Source of the DNA: Panicum virgatum
Lineage: Eukaryota > Streptophyta > Magnoliopsida > Poales > Poaceae
Direction of reading: 5' to 3'
DNA: 64,000 nucleotides
Assembly: GCF_016808335.1 (NCBI RefSeq)
Contig: NC_053149.1
Span: 36,782,118 to 36,846,117, forward strand
This document shows, in pieces, positions 10,526-23,142 of the stretch (the first letter of the stretch is position 1; every line of letters starts with the position of its first letter). Position numbers and translations under genes: made by a program. Under the pieces are notes generated by a model. It searched no databases. It saw only the letters and a list, made by a program, of their open reading frames with translations, and had not been told where the DNA came from.

Positions 10526-13500
10526 CAGGATGGCAACGGGCGGGGAGGGGGGCAGGGGAACGATCCCCGCCCCCGACCTGATCCCCAATTCACCATCCCC
10601 GCCCCGACCCTGTGGCAGAACCGCCAGAATTAATCTGGATTAAATGCATAAACCATCACTATTATCACTAAAATGGTTAATACGCACTTAAGACAGAATA
10701 ATTTGACAGACTGTCGGGTAAAATCCTGATAAAACCACTTGATTTCGGATCGGAACAACATACCTCACTCGAAAGTGAGTCCAGAGATTACAATACAAAT
10801 TTCAATAGTAAAAGTTATTACAAACTGAGTTTGAGAATTCAGATAGAGTACCTCAGAAGTTTGAAAGTAGATAAGCTCTTCAGAGTTTATAAATAGCGGA
10901 AAGACAACGATAACTAGTGTCGATATATGACATCATGATGAAGCCCGTACATGACGTCAATCTCACCAGCTATTCTTAAAGTTACCTGAAAACAAAGTCA
11001 CAAGCAAGACTGAGTATACTAATACTCAGCAAGGCTTACCCGAAGAAGGGTATATAATATCCCTTTAACTAGACATGCAAGGTTTGTGAAGGCTCTAGGT
11101 TTTTTTGCTGAAAAGCAACAAAGAGTAGATCCTTAATTTCATGTTTTAGCTTTCAGATTCTAGTTTGATTAATCAGTCTAGGTAAGCATCTATCTACACA
11201 AACATGGTAGAGGAATTATTTGCATCCAACAAGACTGAATATCATCATTGTTCCACTTCTTACTCCATGTGGCAAAGCGATTAAGCAGTCTCAATATCCA
11301 TGAGAGGCAGAACAGTTCGAACCGAATTTCAATCCTTGCAAGGTAAAACCTAACACACATGCTTGGAGTACTGTTGAGTCACTCCAAAGCAACCTTTGGC
11401 TTCTCATTCCGATTCATGGACAGGGCCACTCTCCCCGACTATAGGGCACCACTCCTCGTCCTTATAGTCGTAGTGAAGCTCTATGATTTAATGGGCACCA
11501 CTCCTCGTCCCTTAATCAAGTTATTCAATTATCCCTAAAAGAGAGTGGGAAGTATATCCACTTATCGGGCCGAAGAAGTTACTAGGCTTGCCGCTTACCC
11601 ATAATTCACGGCATGTGGCTAGTACTTTCAAACGCTTAACCACGATGACCAGCACACTGCGGCCTTAACAAATTTATCAACACAGACGGATTTCAAATGA
11701 AGAGGTTGACCAAATCCATCCATGGTCCTTATAGTGATTGCATAAAGTAAACAATCAACTCCTATAAATCTCGCGAGAGACAGGAAATCCCTCGACTTTT
11801 ACCGGTCCTATTAGCAAAGCATCTAGTCGAACTCTATTTCTAGTGTTCAATCAATAGATACCTAAGATTATGCATCTAGGTTTTCATTTAACTCCAATAA
11901 CTTAAATGCACAAGTAAATGGTAATAAATTGCATAAAATAATAGGATTATGCACCGGGGCTTGCCTTTAGAAGGGTTTATAAAGTCAGTAAACGTTAGCT
12001 CTTCGGAATCTGGGTTCGGGACTTCAGTTAATTCCACGATGTTGGTTGGACTTCATGTAGTTCATTCTTGGACTTCGGATTCATGTTCAGGTCTTTGTTA
12101 TCTTCCGTAATGTTGACTTGGACTTCAATAGTATCCTCGTCTGGTTCCTGGAATAGTTCGTACGTTCCGTCGACTAGCGATATTGTTTCTATATGCAATG
12201 CAGTACTCGAAATTAGTGAAGTGCTTAAGTATAGCTTTTCTTCACTAAAAAGGTTGATATCCAATAAAGTAAATATTTAAGACCAAGCTTAAAAGTATTA
12301 CTTTACTGGGCAATCGTTTATAGAGTAAAAGCAAACACAAAGAATTACATAAAATAACATGGTTGGCTACTCTAAGCATATAAATCAAGTCCAAACAAAA
12401 AACATGGAGCTTATTTTGGCAAAAGCAAAACTAGCATGTATGAGTTAACTCTAGAACTCAAGAAGAAATCAAAAACTTAAGCTAGACAACGCAAAAATTC
12501 TCCAAAAATTTATCATAACCTACTTGTGATCAGTGGAGCTCACGATAAAAAGATCGCCCTAAGAAATTACTAAAAAAATGCTTTAACAAAAATAACAAGA
12601 GCCTATGGTAGAAATAAACAAAGCACATGAAATAACATGCAAAAATTAAGCATTTGAGCCCCAAATTTTATACAAGAACATACATAGCACATAGATTACA
12701 TGTTTCAAAAATAATTACTCATTTGAAAATAATTAAACTAGAGCACACAAAATAAAGTTTCATACAAACTTTAGTAGCCAAAGTTGTAAATCTAGTCAAG
12801 AGGAACTCAACAAAATTTGTTTGGCATTTTTTTGATTTTTCTAACATTTTCCAGGATTTTTCAAAGTTCATCACATATAATAAAAAGGGGGTTAGGCAGT
12901 TTTGCAGAAAAGACCTTAGAAAAGATTTGGGGCTTGCAATCAGGTCCTCAGACCATGGCCGGCGGTCGAGGAGATGGAGGCCGGCCAAATCCCGGCGAGA
13001 TGGCTCGCCGGCAGCGAGGGCCGAGGGGCCAGGAGGCACTAGTGGACCCTGTCGCACCTGTAGGTGGCTCGGGCTTGGCTTAGGACGGCCGGACAAGGTG
13101 GCGCGGCGGAGCAGGCGGCTAACGGCGGCGCTAGGCCGTGGCGAAGGCGCGCTGGTGAAGCAAGGAGAGGATGGCCGGGCTTGGGGGCTTCAGGGAACTG
13201 AGACAAAGGTGGTTGCGCTCGCTATCTGGGTCGGGATGTGGTGGAGAGGGGGTTTCCATTGCGGCCAGCGAGCGGCAGCGCTAAAGGGGCCGGCGGCCTT
13301 GTGTGAGCAGGGAGGGGTCGGTCGGGTCAATATATAGGCTAGAGGAGGGAAGGATTAGCATGCTGGGGAAGGGGATGAGCTCTGCGAGGCCATGGGCGAG
13401 CTCCAGCAGCGGGAGTAGCTTTCCAGCGGCGGCGGCGGTGATGTGGCGGGACGGGGACGGCGTGGCATGTGCGCAGGAGGCCAGCGAAGGCAGTCCGAGG

Positions 13501-14840
13501 GCGGCGGGGTTCTTGTGCGCGGCACGTGGAGCGGCGTGGAGCAGCTGACGGCCCTGTAGGTCGGCGGCGAGAACCGGCGGCGGGGCAAATCAACGGCGAC
13601 GGCGGCACCCGCAGTTTAACAGAAAGGAAAGCAGGGGAGGAAGGAGGTGGGCGGGATGATTTTGTAATTTTCCAAAATTTCAAGGGTCAAACTGTAAAAC
13701 AAAAATTTCCCGTTGATCTAGGGCTCAAATAAAAAAGTGTCCAAAATGAAAATTGTTCAGTTTTTCAAGACCTACAACTTTTATGTTGTGAAAAATTTTA
13801 TTAGATCAAAGGATTTTGAAATATTTTGAAATCCGCCAACCCTTTTAAAATGCAAAAGAACACGACTTAGTTTTGAAAAATTGCAAGGGTAACTTTGAAC
13901 ATAAATACATCTTTTATGAGGATAAAAGTGTAAAACAAAATATGTATTTTAACCCCTCATAAATTTTAAAATTTTGCCTTTTACAAAACTATTTTATAAA
14001 GAGGACTTTGTACCTTTTCTAAATTAGAAAATATCCTTGCTATAGAAATCATGTTTTAAATTTTTAAATCAACATAAAAATTTTATTTTCAACTGAATAG
14101 TTTTAGCCAAAAAACCTGGGTTGTCACAGACCCCGAAAGCACTATCAGAGCGAAATTGGCCCCGACCCCATACCCCGCGAATCCCCGATCCCTAATGAAG
14201 CCCCGTGGGGAGGAGGCACGGCTGGACGGTGAGGGCGGGCGGGCGGTGCACCGGCGCTGGTGTCAGCTAAGACATGATGGCAAGCACTCGAGCCTACAGT
14301 CCTCTAGCTCCAGATGCGGCGACGGCAGATGGCGACCTCGGGGAGGAAGACGAGGAGCGGCGGTGGCGGTGGATGGGGAGGTCGGTACAGGGAGGAACAC
14401 TAGGAGCTATGGTGGCGGTGGATGGCGACCTCGGTAGGAAGATGAGGAGCGGCAGTGGCGGCTAGCGGCGGAGGAAGGCGAGGAGCAACGACGGTGACGG
14501 ATGGGGAGGCGGCGGCGGATGGGGAGGCCATGCTCGGGAGGAGAGGTAGGTAGAGAGAGGGAGAGACCAAGAGGAATAGAGAAGAGTGAATGAGCCAGGC
14601 CATGAGGGTTTCACATAGCTTAATGTGCTGGATTGTTGGACCATGGGCTGATTCCTTGATTTTTTTTTCAATTTTCGGGTGCCCATGGATCCTCGCGGGG
14701 CTAAATCCAGCCCCGAACCTGCCCCATCTCCATTTCAGGGCCCCGCCCCGATCTCCTGGTGGGAAAATCCTCCTCATACCTGCTGCTAAGGGGCGGGTCC
14801 CCGCGAGGATCCGCCCGCACGGGGATTTTTGCCACCTGAG
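10526..14840. mobile_element. hAT-type element, about 0.8 kb plus a nested LTR
   Basis: The outer ends are CAGGATGGCAACGGG and, at the right, GGGATTTTTGCCACCTGAG, inverted and GC-rich inside as in grass hAT MITE-like elements. An exact 8-bp duplication, CTATTATT, lies at 10518-10525 and 14841-14848, the length expected for hAT transposases. Without the nested LTR the element is about 792 bp. The right part (14150-14580) has GATGGGGAGG-type short repeats and no transposase. Confidence 0.7.
10611..14128 (-). mobile_element. Solo LTR, 3,518 bp (gypsy type)
   Basis: It is bounded by TGTGGCAGAACC and GGTTGTCACA with an exact 5-bp duplication GACCC at 10606-10610 and 14129-14133, inside the hAT element. 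Read on the minus strand it starts TGTGACAACCCAGG, a usual gypsy LTR start. A GC-rich segment lies at 12900-13640. Small open frames (for example 12719-13096 minus and 13303-13548 plus) overlap one another and have no known domain. No gag or pol is present, so a solo LTR is the simplest reading; a large internal-less derivative is the alternative. Confidence 0.7.
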
Positions 14841-14879
14841 CTATTATTTCGATACCTCAAATATATTCTTTAGTTTTTC

Positions 14880-17800
14880 ACTATGGTTCGAACACCTTGA
14901 CAGCGAATTGACGACTGGCAGGCGGAACACCTCCGGCTCGACTCGAGAGCGAGTCGGCGGAGGCGGAGGCGGTAGTGGCTCCGGTGTAGATGGCGGCGGC
15001 GATGACTCCCGTGTAGGCATCACAGAAGCCTCCGGAGCCAGAGTCGGCGCCGGTGCCGGCGCCGAACGACGCCAGTACACCTACACCGGCTGAGCGTACC
15101 GCGGCGGCGCCTGAGTCGGTGCCGGATGATGTTGGTACACCCGCACCGGCTAAGCGTACCATACAGGTGCAGGGGGAGGCACCGGGGCCGCGTGTGGCGC
15201 AGCAGGAGACACCGGGGCCGCGCGTGGCGCAGCAGGAGACACCGGGTCCGCGCGCGGCATGACTACGGGCACTGGGGCCGCGCTTGGCGCAGCAGGGATC
15301 ACCGGGAACGGTGCCGGTGTACCGGGAAAACCTGCAGGGAAAGGACAGACAGGAAAATGTGGCTCAACCACCGGGTCAGTCGGAAACAGAGACTCCTGCT
15401 CGGGGTCAGGAGAAGGTGTGAAGGACGTGGAGTAGGAAAAATCCGACTCGTCATAGACGACATGTCGAGAGATCAGAACGCGGCGAGAGGTGAGGTCAAA
15501 GCATCGGTACCCCTTGTGGTCAGGGGAGTAACTAAGGAACACACAACGAGTCGAGCGGGGTGCCAGCTTGTGAGGAGCAGTGGCGGAGGTGTTAGGGTAA
15601 CACGCACACCAGAAGACCCGAAGGTGGTCGTAGCGAGGAGGGGTACCGAAAAGAGTGTGGTGTGGAGTGGGAGCAGGAGAAGCAGTGGACAGAAGACGGT
15701 TGAGCAAGTAGGTGGCGGTGTGGAGGCACTCAGTCTAGAAGCGCGGGGGTAGAGAGGCCTGGATCAGAAGGGTGCGCACGACGTCGTTCATCGTGCGAAT
15801 CATCCGCTCAGCCTTGCCATTCTGAGGAGAGGTATACGGACAAGACATACGCAGCTGAACACCCCGAGAGAGGAAGAAGGAACGGGAGGTGGAGTTGTCG
15901 AACTCCTGTCCGTTGTCACACTAGACGGCCTAAACGGTGAGGCCGAACTGAGTGGACACCCAGGCAAAGAAGTGGAGGAGGGTGGGGAAGGTCTCAGACT
16001 TGGCGCGCAAAGGAAACGTCCAAAAGTAGTGCGAGAAGTCATCGACCACCACCAGATAGTACTTATAACTAGAAAGGCTAAGTACAGGACAGGTCCATAG
16101 GTCGCAGTGAACAAGATCAAATGCATGCGTCGTATGTGAAGAAGAAGAAGAAAAAGGGAGCCGAACATGACGACCGAGCTGGCACGCATGGCAGAGGGGC
16201 TCAGCAGGAGCCCTAGTACCAGGAACATCGGCACTACGACTGAGCTGAGCCAGAACGTCGCAGCCAGGGTGACCAAGACGGCGGTGCCAGGTGGTGGAAG
16301 ACGGCATCGCGGCAAAAGCGGCAGACCAAGACGGCCAGGGCGAAGAAGAAGGTGAGAGTGGTGCAGCGGAAGAAGGAAGGCAAAGAGTGTAAAGGGGCCC
16401 CGTGCTGTCACACCGGAGTAGCGGACGCCGGGAGGCCGAATCCTTTACCGGGAGGCCGAATCCTTTACAGTGAGGCCAGAAGAATCAAACTCGATGGAAC
16501 AAAAATTGTCAGCTATAAACTGACGAATGGAAAGAAGGTTATGAACCATCTGAGGAACCACAAGGACATTGGGAAGACGAAAAGAGCCAGGAGCAGAACC
16601 CACGACAGTGACAGGAAGGCAAGACCCGTCACCAACTATGATGGAAGAAGGACAAGAGGGGTGTGGGGGTCAGACAGAAGAGAGGATACCGGCATGTGGG
16701 GTGGTGTGGAAGGAGGCACCCGAGTCGGCAATCCACTCGGTGCTGACCGGCTGCGTCCGCCCTGTGGCGCTGAAGGACTGCGCCAGTGCGGCCTGGTCCC
16801 ACCCCCAGGCCAGGTTGGCTGCTGGCTGGGTGGAGCGGGCGGGGTCCAGAACGGCGCGAACAGGGGAGCAGCAGTGGCGAGCATGGCCGCCGGCTGGGGC
16901 TGAGGACGAGGGCCCCCCTAACCCTGAACTGGCCACATCGGGATGCGCCCTGGCCATGTGGCCCTGAAGGATGGCCAGGGCGTACCTCCATGGCCAGGAG
17001 CAGGAGTGGGAGCTGGAGTCGGGTCCGGAGTGCCCCGAGCACCACCACCACGTCCCCTCCGCCGCCGACGCCCTCGGCCTCCCCCAAAGAGCGGAGCCTG
17101 GTGGGAGGATGATGTGACGTGCTCGATGAAGGGGACGACAGGCGGGACAAGGAAGTAGGGCTTCTCCGTGGAGGCGAGGGAGGCGGCGGCCCGCGCGGTG
17201 TGCGCGACGGCCTGCGTGGCGGGTACGGCGGGCACAACGGCCTACACAGCGGGCGCGATGGAGGCCTGCGCGGCGTGTGCGGTGGGTGCGACAGCCTGCG
17301 CGGCGGGCGCCCACGCGGCCTGCGCGGCGTGCGCAGCGGCGAGGTAGGCGGCGGCCCGTGCGGCCTGCGCGGCGGGCGCGACGTGCGCCCGAGCGAGCTT
17401 GGCCTCTACGAGCTTGGCCTCGAGGTCCTGCAGCACCTCCTGCATGCGCTCGTAGGCCCTGAGGTGCGAGGCGGCGCCGCGCAGGTCGTCGACCGCGGCG
17501 GAGGCACTCGCGCCCTGTCCATGGAGGTCCGCGGGGGTAGCAGAGGAGGGCGCGTGTGGGGGCGCGGCTCCCGCGCCTAGGACAAAGCCAGCGGCCAGCG
17601 CTAGTGGAGCAGCAAGCGGCGCCAGGGCGGGAAGCAAAGCAGCGGTCGGGGCCAGGGGAGGAGGGGGCCCGGCAGCCAGGGGAGGAGCCGCGGCGGCGCG
17701 CGCGGCATGCGCGGCGGCAGCGCCCGCGGCGCCCGGAAGGGCCACGCTCGCGCCCACGCCCTGCCCGCGGACGGCGGCAAGGGCAGCGGCAGTGGCGACC

Positions 17801-18473
17801 ACAGCAGGGGAGGTCGCACCCGCAGAGGCTGCGAGGGCCGCGCCGGCGGCACCTCCTGCGCCCCCTGCGCCCGCAGGGGCGGCAGCGGCGGGAGGGGAGG
17901 TCAGGGCCGGCAGCAAGCCGGGAGGAGGTGGAAGAGGAGGACCGCTTGCGCCGGACCCCGCAGCAGCAGCCCACGCGGCGGCGTAGGGCGCCCGTGGCGC
18001 ACCCAGCGGCCCTGCAGCAGCGGCGGCGAGGGGGGCCGCGAGATCCGCGGCGGCCTGCGCGGCGGCCCATGGAGCCTGCGGCCCTGCAGCATCGGTGGCG
18101 AGGACGGCCGCGGGATCCGCACGGCGGCGCACCTCAAGCCGCGGATCCGGTGGTGGCGCGTCCCAGGCCGCGGGATGCGGCGGCGGCGCGTCCCAGGCCG
18201 CGGGTTCTTGGGCGGCGGCGGCGCGCGGGCCCTGCCATGCGCGCGGCGGCGGCGCCGGCACAGCAGCGGGCGGCGCGGCCAGGGCAGAGGAGTCCGCGCC
18301 CAGAGCATGGGAGGAACCCGTGCCCAGAGCAGGGAAGCCCGCGCCCAGAGCAGAGGGAAAGGAAGAGAAGGGAGGGAAGGAGGAGAGGGAAGGGAGGGGC
18401 GGCGCCGGCGGCCGGCTGGGATATATAGTTACTATACAAGGGCCTCTATACATGGGCTCAATATACTCCAACA
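14880..18473 (-). mobile_element. Ty1/copia retrotransposon fragment: gag, protease, integrase; RT lost
   Basis: On the minus strand the element starts at 18473 with TGTTGGAGTATATTG, a typical copia LTR start, then a TATA-like CTATATATCC. It passes within about 100 bp into a long alanine/proline-rich frame (18360-17240). The protease motif WIADSGASFHTTP lies near 16705-16745, the pre-integrase HRRLGHPG near 16285, and integrase core pieces CDNGQEF (about 15905-15925) and SPQNGKAER (about 15810-15835) follow. The frame has at least two stops near 15919-15933 and several frameshifts. Sequence is lost before the reverse transcriptase. GC is far higher than in neighbouring DNA, so long open frames on both strands here are shadows. 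Confidence 0.8.
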
Positions 18474-18505
18474 AAAATTTTGATCTGAGTTCTGGCATTA
18501 TGCAG

Positions 18506-21500
18506 CCCAATTGATGCCCTTGCAGAAGCATTTGTAAGGACGGACATAGCATTTCGAGAAGAACTAATTCTTCACCGAAAGTCAAAAAGGATAATCCGAA
18601 AAGACTGGCATCCTGGTTGCACAGCTGTCACAGCCCTAGTAGTGAGAAACAAGCTTTTTGTAGCAAATGCTGGTGACTGCCGAGCCATCCTGAGCCGTGC
18701 TGGTAAACCATTTCCCATGACCAAGGTTGGGCTTAATCGTTCTGTATCATATTATTGTCATACAACATTCTTTTGGGGGTTATGGCATCTCTGGCTCAAC
18801 TTTATTTTCATTTCGTTGTTACAGGATCATGTTGCCAGCTGTCCGAAGGAAAGAGAGCGCGTAATAAAAGCTGGAACTGAAGTAAAATGGCAAATAGATA
18901 CGTGGCGTGTGGGTACAGCTGCTCTTCAGGTGCTCAAATTGACCCCTTTTAGTAAATATTGACTAGATTATGCATTGAAATGGCCAATGACTGGCAATAA
19001 ACTGGCAAAATTCTTTTACTTGCATCAGTGAAGTACTCATTTATGAAACAATGTTGCAAATATTTATTAAAAAATAAAAACAAATTTGCAAACTATTACT
19101 TTTCTGCTATTGCCTACTAATATGTTCTGTCGGCAATTTACTTGTTCCTTCTTGCTATAAGATGGTACATGACAGATTGTGTTCATCACCTTTCAATTTA
19201 TTTGGCTATAAAACATCAAATTATCTGTGTGCTTTTGCCAACAAGGAAAACTATCAAATCATTGTGCTGCCTACTGATGCACATGACTAACTGCTATACG
19301 GCAATTATGTATGGAACTATAATTCTTGCTCAGTAAAACCATAGCTCACAAAATAAATACCAGACATAGAAAATAATTGACATGCAAGACTATCTGGATC
19401 CAGGAAGACTTTCATATAATCACATCACATGCTCAGCAAAGTCATAAAGTTTTATTTACTCACAGGGTTTTTAATGCAGCTATAAGAATCTTTAATGGTG
19501 AATATTTTAAAAAGACTTTAATGGTACTTTGGACTTTCAGTTTGAATAAATTTTGCTTTATCTGTCCATACGCACCTCTTTAAATTTCGTCATCTCAGCA
19601 TTCTGGTAGTTTAGCATTACACTGTACCGCTAGGAATATAGTCCTTAGATTCTCAATAAACAAGAAATGTAATGATGATTAGTTTGGAACCAAGGTCATA
19701 AGAAAAAAGGTTCCACCTCTTTCTATATTATTTTTATGGCTTGTGGCAATAAGTTGTATAAATGTTGGGGTGTTGGTGTTTGGGTGCTTAAAACTGATGA
19801 TCGAGGATTTTATGTGGAAATTCGCGTTCATAAGAATGTAGCTTTAACTAATAGGTCACAAGGTCAATTGGTGATGATGATCTCAAGCCAGCAGTCACAG
19901 CACAACCTGAGGTTATTGAAACTGCTTTGTCAGATGATGATGAGTTCCTGGTAGGTTTTCTTTTATTATGTTTCTCTCTGCAGTTTGTCATTGTAAATCA
20001 CCGAGATACATTGAACTTCATTTATTTCTTTAGTTGGTATCTACCTATTGCCTTGTACTGAACTGGAAAAGGTGCATTTTTCTTATTTCAGAATGGAATG
20101 TTTTGCTACCCACTGTTTCTGTTGCCTAAGAATAGAGTAGATAGAGATGAATTGCCTATTTAGATGTCATGCTCCCCTATTAGATAAATGTTTTTCTTTC
20201 TTTCTTTTTCTGGTATACACAACGCTGCATGGAGGGTATAGGTCATTTTGCTATAGTAGATGATATCTAATAAGGAAGTGATAGCCTGAATACTTTACAT
20301 AGTCCAACATGAAGGACATATGGTACTGTGGAACTTGTTTAGTTCTGATGATGCCCAGTCTGCCATTGTTCTACTTATTTGATCAAGTTGAGTACTTGAG
20401 TGACTCAACATTGTAGGGCATTATTAGTTGTTAGTTACTCCCTACGTTCCAAAATGTAGGTCGTTTTGACTTTTCTATATTTATAGATTTTGCTATGCAC
20501 CTAGACATGTCTAGGTGCATAGCAAAATCTATGAATCTAAAAAGTCAAAACGACCTACATTTTGGAACGGAGGGAGTAGCTTACTTTGCCCATATTAATC
20601 TTCTTCTAAAGCTATAATACAAAATCCACATCATCCGAACATCCACTTGGCTTTGGATGGACCTCGCTATTGTGAACCAGGAGCTGGCTTTGGTTTTGCA
20701 AAAAATCTTGGACCCAAGGTGATTTTGGTTCTCTTCCCAGTGATTTTGGTTAATGCGTCTTAAATTCTAATTTGAAGAAATCTGACGGGGTCCTCATGGA
20801 ATGACTGGAACTCACCAGTTCTCACCTGAAATAATTTTTCCTCATAAACCAAAACTTTTGAAACCAATTTAAATGACACTGCCAACCAGACTGGGCCTGG
20901 TTCTCCTGGCCCACAGACTTGAGACCCCAGATCTAGAGGCTATAAAGTCAAATACAGCCACACACAACCACATGCGTGACCTCTGTTTTGATTGGCATAA
21001 AATTGAATACTGGGTAATAATTAATAAAGAACACCTGTCAAATCGCCAGCCAAACATAATGTTTAATCCAAGCATGTGGATTTGCATTCGAAGTTTTTCA
21101 GAAATATCAACCACTGCTTACTGTGCTTAACTTACAATATGCATTCAAGGGAGATACACACTTCTCTTAATGTTTAGTTATGAAAGAAGCTCATTGGGTA
21201 TGATGCTCCTAAAGGGTATGATGGCCCTAATATTCTGTTACTTGTTTACATCGACGAAGCCCTTTTTGAATGTAATAGTTTTCTTGAAATCATTATAACA
21301 GAATTCCTACTGCACTTGATGTCAATGATTAAGCAAATATAGAGAGATCTACTGAAATGAAGTATCTAAAGCTTCACAACCACTTCATTCGGTTTCCTGT
21401 AGGTGATGGCTAGTGATGGCCTGTGGGATGTGGTAAGCAACGAGGATGTGCTGTCAATAATCAAGGACACAGTAAAAGAGCCTGGAATGTGCTCCAAGAG

Positions 21501-21597
21501 GCTGGCTACAGAGGCTGCAGAGCGCGGCAGCAGCGACAACATCACTGTCATCGTTGTGTTCCTTCGCCCTGTCTCCACAGCTGAGCGAATATACTGA
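18506..21597 (+). pseudogene. Protein phosphatase 2C gene, last four exons only
   Basis: Exons at 18506-18725, 18825-18929, 19855-19950 and 21403-21597 are joined by GT..AG introns in correct phase and end at TGA. They encode the C-terminal half of a PP2C domain: ANAGDCRAIL, the DHVASC..WQIDTWRVG segment, TRSIGDDDLKP, ASDGLWDVV with the metal-binding Asp, and DNITVIVV. The sequence recalls the plant 'protein kinase and PP2C-like' proteins (Arabidopsis AT2G40860 type), from memory only. The N-terminal metal-binding DGHGG block and any kinase domain are absent: the intron before the first exon is only about 30 bp long before it meets the copia element at 18473. The exons themselves show no stops or frameshifts, so truncation may be recent, or upstream exons may lie elsewhere. 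As it stands it could not make an active phosphatase. Confidence 0.8.
20438..20576. mobile_element. Stowaway MITE in PP2C intron, near-perfect palindrome
   Basis: A 139-bp element starts CTCCCTACGTTCC and ends GGAACGGAGGGAG, flanked by TA on both sides (20436-20437 and 20577-20578). Its arms of about 65 bp are almost fully complementary, meeting at CTAGACATGTCTAG. It lies in the intron between the third and fourth remaining PP2C exons. Confidence 0.85.
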
Positions 21598-23142
21598 GTG
21601 ACCACCAAAACTCTTGCTCATGCTATCAGCTCACTATTTTTTAGTTAAATTTACATCGGTACAGAAGAAAAGAAGCTACACATTCTTGTGTTAGTATGCA
21701 GTTTTTTTCCTGTCGAGGCTAAAAAGAACATAGCATGTCAAGATAGCAGCCTCAGTTGCAATTTTTTCCTCAGTCTTCTGCAAGACCTCATTTGTAAACG
21801 AGCCAAACGAATGAGCATACAAAAGTCCTTTTATTTTCCTTTCCTGTTGTAAAGCAGAACACAACGAATAATCTCTCTAATAGAAGTATACTAGCTGAGA
21901 ACATGTGGTTGAAGTGTGCTGTGTGCAGACTCGAGGATAATTTTCTATTTCTCTTGAGAAAACTGTGGAACAGGCAAATCATTATCCTACTATATACTAT
22001 CGTATTAATAAAGTGCCCAAGGTGTCACGAGAGGCCAGGCCAAACGAGAAGAGATGATGAAACAATTCTCTTTTATTACCAATCTCCTTATTGTTTTTAG
22101 TGTACATACAGGAGGCCCCATCCATTGATGGAAGTCCAAGCAACAACAATGCTATACAAAACTTCATTCACTTTATATATACGTATATATATATTTATAT
22201 ATTTAAACAAATTATTCCAACAATTTGAAGCATCTACCGTGGAATATACAGAGAAACTCTGACTTGTGTTGCGTGTACACATAACCAATAAACAGCGTGC
22301 TTTTGACAGAAACGAAACGATTTGGACAACTACCGCAATTGGAGTCTTCTGTCCTCAGATAACATCGGCCTTGACTCAAATCAATGTGATAGGCCGCCCA
22401 TTCAGCACTGACAGGTCAAGTTTATCCTCTGAATTCCAAGCATACAAGCAGAATAAAGCAACGACTGTACACGCCTCAAGAATTTACACAGCTTCGACAA
22501 TGTACCTGAAATTTGGGAGAAAACAAATAAATTGTTTTAGCGCCAGCTCAGACCCAACAACATCAATAAATTGACCTGGGCCATATTTTGCGTTCAAGAA
22601 AACGAAACGTGCGAGCCGTACCCAGACATCAATATCTTGCAAGAAAGGGACACCAATTAAAGCTGCTTCGTCTTAATTGACTGGCAGTTTATATTTAATT
22701 AAGCAACATGTATAAACTTGAACTTGCTTCTTATCCATCTTTGGCAAAGTTCGGCATCTAACATTTTTCTATGGAATCGCCTAGTCATAAAAATACACAT
22801 GGGGTTGCTTGCAGGTTATCTGAGCATTAGATTTATACCAACTTTTGTACTCGAAATAAGCAGCATTACTTAATTGATGAATTGATCTATGATAATATAA
22901 TTTGTTCTCTTGGTTTAGACTTAGTGACTTAGCATGAGCTAGGGGAACACACCATTTACCTTTACATAAAGAAAAGCAGTTTTGTTTGTGTTAATGGTCG
23001 CTTTCAGCAGAGAACAAATCTCTATGATGGATAGCTAGCGACAGAACTAGATTGTTCCATTCACAAATCCAAGCCAGAAAAAAAAAACAAAGAGGACAAG
23101 GAAAGATAACAGTCGTTTGTCGAACCTTGTTCTTTGGCATGC
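21598..23142. other. Intergenic DNA between convergent PP2C and SWEET genes
   Basis: This 1.5-kb stretch must hold the 3' untranslated regions of both genes. It is AT-rich, with a TATATATACGTATATATA-type tract at about 22170-22205. No conserved protein, RNA gene or transposon end was recognised; short open frames here have no known domain. Confidence 0.5.

Larger units (their letters stand above)
9302..14880 (-). mobile_element. Copia-type LTR fragment, split by a hAT element
   Basis: The region 9302-10525, continuing from 14849, resembles minus-strand LTRs such as 44344-45947. It has a start like GAGGGGATGAATAGG, runs of sequence with CACTCA..AAGAG patterns, a TATA box (minus TATATAAG near 10078-10086) and a cluster of CGGTT/AACCGG motifs at about 10138-10490. 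No coding region is attached. The right edge near 14880, where copia pol sequence begins, is uncertain. Confidence 0.5.

Noticed and set aside
16670..18585. Very long open frames (447, 466 and 290 codons) on both strands
   Set aside because: The DNA is extremely GC-rich, so stops are rare in all frames. The Ala- or Arg-rich translations are shadows except where copia protease motifs appear on the minus strand.
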